From assembly GCA_015350385.1 (NCBI GenBank), contig WNKI01000005.1, positions 696,266 to 760,265 on the forward strand: a DNA stretch of 64,000 nt, read 5' to 3'. Below, in pieces: positions 22,101 to 34,100 of this stretch. Position 1 is the stretch's first letter. Every line of letters begins with the position of its first letter. The stretch comes from Aculops lycopersici (taxonomy: Eukaryota; Arthropoda; Arachnida; Trombidiformes; Eriophyidae). The notes beneath the pieces were generated by a model, which saw only the letters and a list, made by a program, of their open reading frames with translations, searched no databases and was not told where the DNA came from. Both the position numbers and the translations under genes were made by a program.

Positions 22101-25100
22101 CACGACTCGGCTACGAAGTTGATGTTATTCCGCTCCTCTGACTAGAACATCGAAGCTCACGACGATGAAAGCTGAACGGAAAAGGCTGACCGCAAATTTG
22201 GTCAACCAGTCAACTGCCGACTCCAAGGCAGAGCAACAAAAATTGTTTGACACAGAGTTTCACTTGCGCCCACAAGCCGAGTTGTCATCGCTTAAAGCAG
22301 CTCGACTCGAGTGTCAGTCTCGATTTCACCTTTGGCTAGAATGACGCCGACCACGGCGATCACGTCGAAAAGACCACGACCAGCGTTGAGTTGATAAACT
22401 TTGCGGCCACTAATCTGGCGGCTAATTGAGACAGGTAACTCGGGCGGCTTATCGACTCGCTAACCAGCGCGAGCGAGCGAGCGAGCGATAATTGAGTGCA
22501 AAAGAGTTCAAGTCTTAGGTGAAAAGATTGGAGGAAAAGAGCAACGGCAGCAGCAAGAGTTCCCATGAGTTACAGCTAAATTTGCCAGGCTCTTGCTCCC
22601 AAGTTTCGTAGTAACTACCTCTCATCTCTGCAGGTATTATCATCAAACTCGTGCAACCATGCGCTTGTCTCGGCTCCTCCCGTTCCCTTGCTCTCTGTCT
22701 CTTTTGAAGCGCGATCGTCACAAACCAGAGATCGCATAGCCGATAGTCGGCGTCAAGTCGTCTCGTCGGCTGGTCTCGTGAATGTAATTGTAGTTGTCGT
22801 TGTAATCACCGTTGACTTTGCCACCCTCTCTCATTCTACACACATAATATACCCTCCGTTGACCAACTTGCGCTCATTGTCTTGGTACCTGTGCGCGTAT
22901 GTGCGTGATATTACCTGCGGGCACTACTGCTGCTGCTCTTCGATACCCTCTGTGTCTCAGCTCAAGCTCAGTTCCAACATTCGCTTCGACTGATGATCTT
23001 GTTTCCGAATCACCAACATTATTATTAACACTAATCCAATCGGCAACATATTTTGTCACTGGTGACCGATCGGCGTGCGTCTACCGGAGGCGCTGGCTAA
23101 GTCTGCGCTAGTTTCTGGTGATACTCCCACCGATCTACCTGTGTGATTAACAAGAGGGAAGATAGAATTAGAGCGAAACTCACCGATAACCTGATGGGCT
23201 ATCGGCAAACGAGTCTTTCCCTTTCGCTCCCTCTCTCTTTCTCCGTCTTCGTCTTCATTCAGCACAAGAGATAGCCTGCTGTCATTACCTTAGGCTCTGG
23301 TGGTTTAGTTAAGCTTGGATATCTGTAGCAAAAATTTCACAGTACTCTCCTCTCGCCGGAATGTATATCGCGCTTCTCATCTTTGCGCGCCAAAAGGGCG
23401 CACAAGCTAAAGTTGCTCGTTAGATTGCTAGCTCGCAGGTAACACAACCGCAGGTTGCACAACAACCTGCGAGACTAACGATAGATCACACAATGGACGC
23501 CAGCAGTGGTAGTAGTATTGGTGGCGGCAGGGGCGAGATTCTCGAGGGCTGATAACTGGATCCCTTACTTTCACCATTCAATTCGAGTTTGAAAAACAAA
23601 TGCATTTTGCTCGGGGTGGTGTAAGTTTTCCCGTCAGCTTAGTGAGAGAAAATGGAGTTAGATTGGCGCTTGCTGATAATTTGAGGCGCTAATGTTACTC
23701 TTTTCCGCTTCCATTCTGGTTGAGACTTTAACGTTGACCAGACAAACCGAGTCACCTTTGCGAGCTGATATGTCGTATTTTAGTTGTGCATTAGAAACTA
23801 TTAGAGAGTGAGGTAGAAAGAAAGAGAGAGAGAGAGAGGGTTTATTTTCGGCAGCCAACAAGAATACGACACGATAAAAAGAAAGCAGAACAAAGGAAAA
23901 TGTGCAAATATCTCGCACCTTCGCTCGTTGACGTAATTGACACTTCTTTTTAAGCAACTCCTCAGTAGCCCACTAGAGCAAAGTATCGCACCAACTTCCG
24001 GCTAATCAAATTACTTAACCAGTTAGACAACCCAAGTGGAAAAAACTAGGAAGCTGTTGAGAAGCTACAGGTGCCAGTCGACGCTTGTTGGAAGTTGCTA
24101 ATTAATTCACACGCGTCTCAATGCTAACAAGTCAGTCGGTCGGCTGCTTAGTAAACGACAACAACAACAATAACAAAAGCAAATTGATATGCAAACTACA
24201 ATGTGGTTATGCAAAATAGTTGCTCGCGAGTTCCTTGTTACACTGACTGACTCAACGTTACTTAGTGTTAGCTCAAGGTTCCAATGGCAAACGAGGGGAC
24301 TCATGGCTGAAACTTGGTTGCGGCAAGGAGAACATAAAACTTGTCATAACGAGATAAAGGGGAGAGAGAGAGGAGAAGTTAAATTACGTATTCATATGCA
24401 AGTATCGTCATCTTTCTTATTTTCGTTATTTAGTGAATGAGAGAGAGTTGAGTTTATGAAGAGAATCTCAGGTGTTGCTTCGCGCCGCGCACCTACCACC
24501 TGTTGGCGCTTCTACCTGTCGAGTGCTGTTGTTGTGTGTGTGTTTTTTTTGTGTTGTAGCTGTCCACTCTCGCGGAGTTTTCTCCTTGCTAATAACGACT
24601 GGTGAGCGTCGTAATGGTCGCTGTCGTTGTCATCGCCCTCCTTAGCTGCAGCCGCGATAGCGTCGATGGCGAGGAAAATAAATCTCTAGATCGGGATTCA
24701 TTTTCGATTAACGGGAGGAGGTGATTTTGTTGTTTGCTCAGCTAGTTCACTGATCGCGCACGTGACTCTCTCTGTCCGAGGTGTCGTAGATGGTGTGCAA
24801 TGGGCAATGTACGGTTAGCGACCTGTTGCCCATCTCTCTCCCTCTCTCTCTCCCTCTCTCGAGACTTTTAGCGACCGCATGCAACTAGTCGCAGCAAATG
24901 AATGAGTGAGCAAAGCGACACTTTCAATTCAAACCAAGTCGCCGTCGCTCGGATGGAGTTACTCAAATGGCTAGAGCAACCTAACTAAAAGGTTCAACAG
25001 GTTGGTGGTCAATGATGTAGATGCAATGGGTTTAGTTGATCGTGATCGTCGATTAACTTGGCGGCGATGACGACGGCAGTAGTTGTGGAGGCAATCGATT

Positions 25101-28100
25101 TCATTCGCGCGCGACTCCGCTTTAAAGGCATTGAAATAAGTGAGCAGTCGTCTAGGTTGCTGAACATCATCAAATGTTTCGAAATCTTCCCGCCAAACGA
25201 TTGATTTGTTTCTGGGTCTCTCTTCATCATGAAAGGAAATTTAATGGACTCGGCGAGAGAACGAATAGTCAATTTGGCTTTTTAGTCTTAGTCTCATTCG
25301 TCGAGGTTGCTTCTCCATCTTGCGCTTCCATTTGATCGGCTCCACTCTTTCCGGCGGCGAAGCAAATTGAATGAATGCGTGCGCAGCTCGATGCTTAGCG
25401 ACGTCTTCGTCGTGGTGGTGTGTGTGTTTTAGACTGGGGTTTGTATTCAGTTGGCTTCGATATTGGGATTATATCAAGCAATTGAACAGACGAAATGATC
25501 GGCAGACTCGCTCGTTTAGGTTCAGTTGAGTGGAGTGGAGCAAGTGAGTCCGTCAACAGGTCAAGCTAAATGAACAACGCAGCTAGCAAGAAATGCCAAC
25601 CAGGTGACAGCGGCACCGAAATCAATTGGCTAGCTGGCTAATGTTTCAATCAAGTAAAATCTCGAAACACAACCAAATCTCTCATCCTCTCTCAGCTTTC
25701 GGCGACTTTATTTAAATCTCTCGTCCTCTTCGTGTGGGTTCGTCATCACCTCTTTTAAGACTTGAGATGCCTCTTATTTTGCCATCCATTTCCAGAGAGA
25801 GAGAGAGAGAGAGAGAGAGGCGGCAGGCCTGCCCATTCAATGCTTGGCGCGGCAACAGGTGAACGCGAAGAGATCTTGAATGCTGATACCACGACTGAGA
25901 GTTTGGTTGTTTGCTTCGGTACCATGAGCGCCGGCGACTTGGCACTTTGCCGAGAAACAAAAAGCTCGTTCCTTACCTGATCACTCGCACAGGTGGTCGC
26001 TATCAAGCGAACGAGCGAACGAGAGTTCATCTCTTCGAGGCTTCAGAGCCTCGAAGAGATGGTGGTTCGCATGCTCGCTGGTCGTCGCCTACATCTGTTA
26101 CCTACCTGTTGCTCTCCAGTCTATGTTACCTTTCGCCTAAATCCACCGACAACGACGCCGACGACCACTTCCACTAAGCGGCCAATTAAACTCATCCCCG
26201 GTATCTGTTGCTCCGGCGCAAGAGATACCAAGCTGCTGACGCTTTCGCCGCCACCGCCGGCTGGCCGTAAGACAAACAGACCAGGGAAATTCTTAACGAG
26301 TCGTGGACTCTTGGAGTCGCAGAGTTTCGAAAGCCACTTGTTGTTGCGCAACGAGAGAGGGAGGAGGACGACGACGACGACGAAAGTTAGTGAGCGAGCA
26401 AGAAAGATCGAGAGGACAATTGATTATATCTGATTGCGCCGACTGGTCAACGTTAACCCTTTGAGTTTTAGATTTCAATTTAAGATTCTTGCCGGGGAAT
26501 GTTTGCGCTAAGTTCGAAGTTTTGAAGTGCTGAAGCGAGAACAAGTGAATCGATGCGAAGATTCGGGATAGCGAACGTGGAGATAAATTTGATGACTTTA
26601 GTGATTGCCCTTTCCTCTCAACTGCCTCTCTTTTTTGCTGGCTGTCGCTGCTCTCGCCTCGTTGCTCACCTGTCCTTACGATCGCAACTGATTGGCGTTG
26701 ATTTATGTGCATCGAGTTAGATTGAGTAACTGAACCGAGAGAGGGGGAGAAAGATTGCGGATTTCAAGTCTCAATCAAAAGCAACAGCAACGACAACAGT
26801 CCAAAATGAAAGCGAGCAAAGGGATTGCCTGTCGCTCGCTGATCAATTATTTGCGGTGCCGTCGGCTGTAGCCGTTACTTTCTCTGCGCAGTAAGTCGAA
26901 GTGGATGCGTCTCGCGCCATGGGAGCCCTCGGACTTTAACTTATCCAATGCCGTCGTCGGTGCTGCAGCTGTCTTTTCATCAAGTCTCGCGGCAATTTGC
27001 ATTCGATTCGAGGATGAGACAGGCGAGCTTGGCAAAACTAAGATGACGATTGTGCTGCAACGGCAAAGCGCAGTTGTTGCAACGTAAAATAAATGCAACA
27101 GCCAAACTGGCGAGTGGTAGAGAAAGAGAGAGAGAGAGAGAGAGATAGAGACCAAACCAAACTAACCATTCCACTCCTCAAGTGGCTCATGTTATTCATG
27201 TCCTCGTCATCGTTTTTGTTGTTTCTGTGTTAGTTTCTAGCGTTTGTTGTTTTAGTCTCTGGTCTCAGATCTCTTCTCGCGCCGCAGTGCAACGCAAAAT
27301 CTTTTAGCCAAAGCGAACCAACGAGCTGGTTGCCAGTTTAGCTGGCTTGCCGCGGCGACCTGTTGCCGCTCTGCGTAGCGCACAATCAATCATCGCCCAG
27401 CCACAAGTGGTCATCTCGTCTCTCGTGTCTGCTGTTGCGGCATTGCAAACAGCAGCAACAACAAGTGGCTCCACAGCGGTGCTCCCTTTTTCGTCGCTCA
27501 TCACACTCACTCGCCAATCGAGAAAAAAAAACAGATCGTTTGCTCAACAAGTTGTTGTTGTACATGCAACAACTTGTGGCATGCGAGTAAAACAACAGAC
27601 CAATTGATACAAACTATCTGTCTTTGTTTTCATCGCTTCACAAGTTGATTGAGAGGAACTAAACTCTGGCCCTATGATGAAAATAAGAAACAAGTGGACG
27701 GATTCCTCTCTGTTTCTCCCTCTAAACTTTTGCAAACGGGAGACGAGTGTCTAGCTTTTGAGCGGAAGTCCTTGAGGGTCTTGCTCCGATTGTTAGAAGA
27801 GGATAAAAGTGACGATTACAACTCATCCTCTTGCTCCAGTTGAATGCTAGAGAACTACTTGAGAGGGAGGAGGGTTGAAAGTCATTATCAAGTCGGCGAT
27901 TTGTTTCTAGTTTAGGAGAGAAGAGAAAGCTCCAGAAGGTTCAATTTAAATTCAAACTATGAATGAATGCACCGAGAGTATCCGTAGTCATGCTCTAACT
28001 CAACTGACCCAACTAACCTTGCACCTTTCGCCTGCCACCGACACAACAAATCTTTAACCACAAACACAGACCATGCAGCTAACAGCAGCAGCAACAACAG

Positions 28101-31100
28101 ATTGCTCATCCAGCAGCGACTCAGCAGGCCACTGGCGCTGCCCCAGCCGCCGCCGACGGAATCGGCGGTAAAGTCGAGCTCAACTGGTGCCATTGGAAAC
28201 ACTAACGCTAGGCAAAAAAGGCGCTCGCTTGTGGACAGCAGCGAGCTGAATGATCTTGAGGGCGGCAGCCATGTAACGGCGGCCGAGAAATCGGCTCATA
28301 GCGACGCGGCGGCAATGAAGCAACGGCAACAGAGACGCCAAAGCCACCTGTTGGCGCTCACCTGGCAGGAGGCGAAGCGCGTGCTCTTAATGAGCGCAAT
28401 GCCGAGCGCACTAACACGAACCCTAGAGCACAGGCAGCAAATGGCCAATCAGAATCTGGCACAGAAATACCAGCAACAGGTTGACGATTTGCGAAGCTCA
28501 GCGACGACCGTTTTACCATCAACGACACCAATCAGAACCACGGCGTCAACCGGACCAACGACTACCTCGACTGCAACCACCACAACTACACCCGATTTAG
28601 TGGCGGCTGCGGCGCGATTGGCGCGCCGAAGCAACGAGAACTCATCGACCACACAAACCGCATTGACTCGGCTAGAACAGCAACCTGTTAACCAAGACAA
28701 GTCGTCACCGCTAGCGACCGCAGCAACAACACGCAATGGAGAGCAGCAACAGGCGAGAGGTCGACGGGTTGTATCTGTGCTTGGGCTTCGAGATGATTCA
28801 TCGCCACAGGATTTTGCAGTCTCGCCAACAACAACAACCTCAAAAATAACACCAACTAACCAAGAGCCGCCGCCGCGAAGACAGAGGCACAATTCGCAGC
28901 AATTGAGCGCCAGGAGCTCGCCAGCAGACAATCTAAACGTTGACCAACTGTTGCATCAGGAGCAGGAGCAGCAGCTGCAGTATCAACAGGTGAGTAGCCA
29001 ACTGGTAAACCATTGAACCACTCCACTCCACTCCACTACCACCTCTACTTTCCCTCTACTCTTCGCTCATTCTCACTGTCATCCAAAGAAACCGTAGCAG
29101 CAGACCCCGCCGCCACTAGTCCAACCGCAAACGTAGAGTTTGCCCGCCGAGCTTCTTCTTCTCGCATTTACAAGTGTATCGTTTCCCTCCTTGGCAGTGG
29201 CAACTTGTTGCTCGCCGGCAAACGCAACAAGTGTCTCGGTGTGTGGGAAGCCCGCGGCTGTCCATTTGGCCGGCTTCTTGGTCTTCTCTTGGTGGATTTG
29301 AAATAAAAGTAGATGAAAAGAAAAGGTGAAAGCTAGAGAGGAAACAAAACGAATCTTGGGTGCCGAGCTAATTAAACGCTCGCCTCGACTCCATTCGCCA
29401 GTAGAGGAGACGACCAGGAGCAAAAGACAATGAGTGATGATTGCAGAGAAAGAGAGAGTCAACTTCGCAAATTGAGTTTAACCTTTTCGAAGTGCGTCAT
29501 TTGAAATCGGCATTTGAAACGAGGGCTAAGTCTATTTTTTTCTCAAGTCTAAAACTGAAACCACCTGTTTGTGGCGGACAATGGAAACCCGAGTCAGAGT
29601 TGGAGTCAAAGTTGGACAGAAACACAAACAGAAGCCGCGGTAAATTCGGTGACACTGCGACACCTCAGCTCAATGGGTCTGCTATGCAATGAACAAGGCA
29701 AAAAGGGAGAAAAGCCTTTCCTGTCCACCACCCTCGCAACAGGTGAAATGTGATGCGGCCATCTCACCAGCCAGCAAACAGATTGTTTGCCACACTGCAG
29801 TCGAGTCCATTCCAGTTTATTCCAGCCACTCGTCAGTTGTAACTGTTCAATAGTGAAACTGTGTTGCGGCCGTAACTATTATATTAGATTAGAGAGATGA
29901 ACCACCGCCGCTGACTGGGTGGTAAGGTTTCTCTTTTATTTCGAGAAACTTGTCAGTCATTCAGGCGACTCCTTTGTAACTCGGCACTGCCGTCCACTCA
30001 ACTGGTTGCATCATAAATGTTGTCTCACTGTCTCGCTCTCTTTCGCTGGCAGGCAACTTTCGAATCTCTAGCTCTACGAAGAATCAAACCACCTGACATG
30101 GGAGCAGCACCAGGGGTGAGTGTTTAAAGGAGTTTATTTTGATTCATCTCAATTTGTTTCTCGCTTGCTCATAGTTAAAGTCCTGATGAGCATCCGGTGG
30201 CAACAAATAACAAGAATGAGAGAGAGAGAGAGAGAAAAAAAACCAACTACCGTTGAGCGCCAGCCAACCAGCCACCTGTTGTTGGTACAATCCAAACTAG
30301 AATCACATGACAGGTGGTTCTATTTCAATAGCTCGTTTGTTGGTCTATTCAGCCGAAACGAGCGACAGTGACGAAATTTCGACTCCAGTGAATCGATAGA
30401 TTATATTACTGATATCTTGCCAGGTAATTGGTCAACTCTTTGATGATTCAATGTCATTGATCATTGAAACGAGAATTGACCCTCAAGTTGAGAGCGACAA
30501 AACGTTTCATCCGTCACGTCGACTAGACTCAACTCGATGACCCGGCCAGTTTATGTTGTCTGCCGAATGGTCAGCCATTCGGTTGGTTTTGGATAGATTC
30601 AATTTGGAAGTTGCCAATTATCGTCATTCTAGCCGCCAGGTTGACCAATTAAATAAATAGCCAGAAAAAGGACCATTGTTGTCCGCGTTGTTGCAGCCGC
30701 TTAAGCTGATGCAACAATTGGTGGCCAACTCTCTCTCTCTCTCTCTCTCTCTCTATCGCGAGCTCGGTGTTCAATTTCACTCGCTCTAGCTGTCGGTCTC
30801 ATTAGCGAATTTATTACCCAAGGAATAAGGAAATTTATCACCCTCAACCTGTTGGCTGCTTTAAGTATGTGGGTTTGCTACAAGCCCACAGGTGGTTGTA
30901 GTGGTTGAGGCAGTATTAGTAGTACTCTGAACCAAAAGTAAGCCAGTGGAAACTTTAGAGGAATTGCATAACAAATGAGCGAACGCGCGAACTGTGTGCC
31001 CAGCTTATCTTAGCCAGCCAGCTAGCTAGCTAGCTAGCCAACCAACTAGCTTGCCAAATTGAATCCGAAGTGTCTACCTGTGTGGGTTCAAGAATGGATA

Positions 31101-34100
31101 GCCTCGCGCGTATAACGGCAACAAGAGGCTCAAGTGGCCACTGGTTCTCTTGTGGTCTATCTAGAACTGTGCTAGCTAGCCAGCCAGCCAACAATTGCGA
31201 CCAATTGTAGCCAAATGCTCGCGAAAGCTGTATTCGTTGCGCTACTTGCGGTCAAATTAGAGTTCGAGTTAGTGAGTAACAAGCGAGCACGTGAATGTTG
31301 CTGGCGGTTGGTCTTGCGGCCGGCGGCAATTGACTCCTCTCTCGTTGCGACTCACATTGCACGCTAAACTTTTCAGCACTAGCCATTGGGCCACACAAGT
31401 AGCCGCCACCGCCGCCACTTGTTGCTCGATGAATAAGGCGCGCCGCCGAACGCTAAGGTTACCTAATCCGCGCGCCTGAAGGTTGGAAGAGATCCGCTTG
31501 CTCTATTCAAGTCGAAATGCAAACTATTTGACTCGCCCGCTGTGTGTGGCCACAACCAGAATGATCGTGGCCGTCGTCATTGAAGTTGTAGTTGGTGCCG
31601 CGAGCTGACGAGCAAACTCAACAAGTGGTCACTTTAGGCAAAGCAAAGCCGAGAGTTGGTGTCACTTGTTGCTCTTTTCGTTATTTCATATTGGAAATAA
31701 CTTGCTCTCGTTGGCATGCAGATATTAACATTGCTACCCACCGCGGCCGCCACTACTGCTGCTGCCAAATATTGCAACTGTTTCCATCTGTCAGCTGGCC
31801 ACGAGTTGCGCGTATTTGTAGCCTCGGCAACAGGTAGCCAGGTTAGTGGGCTCACCTGCGCCACTTGTTGCCACTGCCGCTACCATCATTGTCGCCACCG
31901 ACCACTTGTTTGTTTCACCTGCCACCACAGCCGCCGCCGCCGCTACCTGAACACAGTTTGAATCGAGTCAATATATGAATGAGTGAGAATTCAAACTGGC
32001 CAGCCACTCGGTAACCTTCAAAAAGCCGAGTTTAGAGCAGAGGAGAAGTTGGAATTCTCTCAGACTTCAAATAAATTTTCAATTCTTCTCTCCCACTTTG
32101 CATTTCTATTGCCGTTTGTGGACTCTTTCAAATCAGAAATCGATTTAATTTTCTCTCACTCTCTTTCTCAAATCTGAAGAGGAAGTAAATGAGCGACAAT
32201 TTTCATAGATTTTCTCTCGCGTGTTAGTAGTAACGTGGCCATTTTTTACATCTCTCTCGAGTTATTATTCTCTCTTGCTCTACTTTGTTCAAAAAGAGAG
32301 ACACAGATAAAGAAAGAGAGACATGTCCAAAATCTAGATGATGAATTTCAGCCCCAAGGGCCAGCGATTCATTGACATCCAAAAAAGTTGGAGATAAAAC
32401 AAACTCTTGAGAGACGGACAGAGACGTGAGCTGGCGACTCCGTCTGGCGAGTGAGTTGATTCTTCTGAATCACATCAACAGGTGGGCTCGGCAATTTGCC
32501 AGCTCGCGTGCAATATCTAATCCATCGATCGATTCTATTCCACCGCCAATTTCACCTGCTATCGCTTGCCGTTCAGCTAGTCTGTCTGTCGAGCAGCTCG
32601 CTCGCCGACAGACAGACTAGCTGACAAGTCAATTAGACAACCAAGAGATACGACAGTGGCGACGGCGACGACCACGACAAACAGATTCGCCAGGTAATTT
32701 TATCGCCCTTCTTGCATCTCTGTCTGATTAATTGATGTGTGCGTGTGGGAATGTTTCAACTCTCGCTTGCGTACGGACGAGTTTACCTGTTCAACTTTTA
32801 GTGTAGTGACTACAACAACTCACTCACACTCACCACTACTACTATTAAGCTCGCAAATTCAAGACAAAATGGTCGAGATACATTTTAGTTGCATTAATAT
32901 TGCAAACGGTAAAAGGGTTATGATTCTTACGACCATAACTCACTAGCAACCTGTTGGATTTCGTTTGTCCAACTCCATCTCCTCCACGAGACAAGAACCG
33001 TCTCTCGAGGATGCAGTCAACGGTAGAGATCAAAAAAGAGTAAATGTGATCAAGAGGATCAGTTGACATATTGAAATGAAGGGAAATCTCTATGGTCATT
33101 ATGTGAGATAACCTGGCGCAGGTAACGATCAATTTTTTGCTCTCATCTGAGTCGAGTTCGATGGCGTGGTTGGTTGCGTAAGCACTCGCCAGTTTTGATT
33201 GTAGATAATCGCCAACTTTCAGTGTATTATCACTGCGTTGTTATTCTCGACTAAATCCAGTAGGGTGGCTTAATTGGCTGCAGCAATTTGTTAGGTGCAT
33301 TAAGCTTTAGTGTTCTACAAGCATGATGCTGCTGTTGATTGCAACTCAATTAGTGCCTCGAACTTGGGGTGTTTTTTCGCTTTGTTGGCTGACTGGTTGG
33401 TTGACACAGATTGCGATATAAATCGCAGTGAGAGGCAAAGATTAAGTTACTTTCGCGGATGAATAATAAAAATAATCATGATCACCTATCTAGCGAGTTA
33501 ATTCAATTAAAGCCTCTCTCCACCAATTCCGTCTTGTAACTAATTTAACAAGCAAAAGAGCAAGCAGTTGAATTGTATCAAAAGGTCAAGTGGTCGGCGG
33601 AGATGGAGTTTGGAGGCAACACAGGCGACGACTTGATGACTTTACTGCCGCTTGCTCTCGCTTTCTCGAAATTGCTCTCTTGAAGTGGAGTCGATTCTGT
33701 TCCACTGGCAGTTCCAATCCAAGCCTGTGTTTTCGCCCTCCTCTTCCTGGAATGCAATACCAGAGAGCGGGAGAGAGAGCGCGGTCTGGAACAAGAAAGA
33801 GCGCAATCGAACGCGAAGGCGGCGAGCAAACGTTTATCTCATCGCAGTCGCCGTCTCTATCCTCTTCGTTGTCGTATTGGCCTCACAGCAAATGCACATC
33901 CGACAGGCAAATAGAATGAAGCGAGAGAGAGAGAGTAATAGAAAGAGAGAGGGAGGGAGGGAGAGAGAAAGACACTCTAGCACAGGTCGTTGGTGTCTGA
34001 AGGGTTGAGCTGATGCTACCCGGCGGCATAACTTTCAAGCATTTGCCGTTGCAATTTACCTCTCGCTCGCCGGCTAGCCGACTCTTTTACCTGGACGAAA

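Larger units (their letters stand above)
19385..28069 (+). other. Intron 1 of the chitin-binding matrix gene (8.7 kb)
   Basis: Starts with a strong donor (CAAG|GTGAGT) and ends AAACACAG. It contains no supportable gene. It holds many CAACA[G/A]GTG E-boxes, GA/CT tracts (about 23827, 24834, 25794, 27121), AACC runs near 19721 and a 15-bp-arm hairpin at 26028. Its size and motif density, against ~100-base introns in neighbouring genes, suggest it carries cis-regulatory elements. Confidence 0.6.

Noticed and set aside
28449..28931. 160-residue minus-strand open frame opposite exon 2
   Set aside because: It is the antisense of a Thr/Gln-rich coding exon. Val/Ala/Cys-rich composition is the expected mirror of ACA/ACC codons and there is no family motif.
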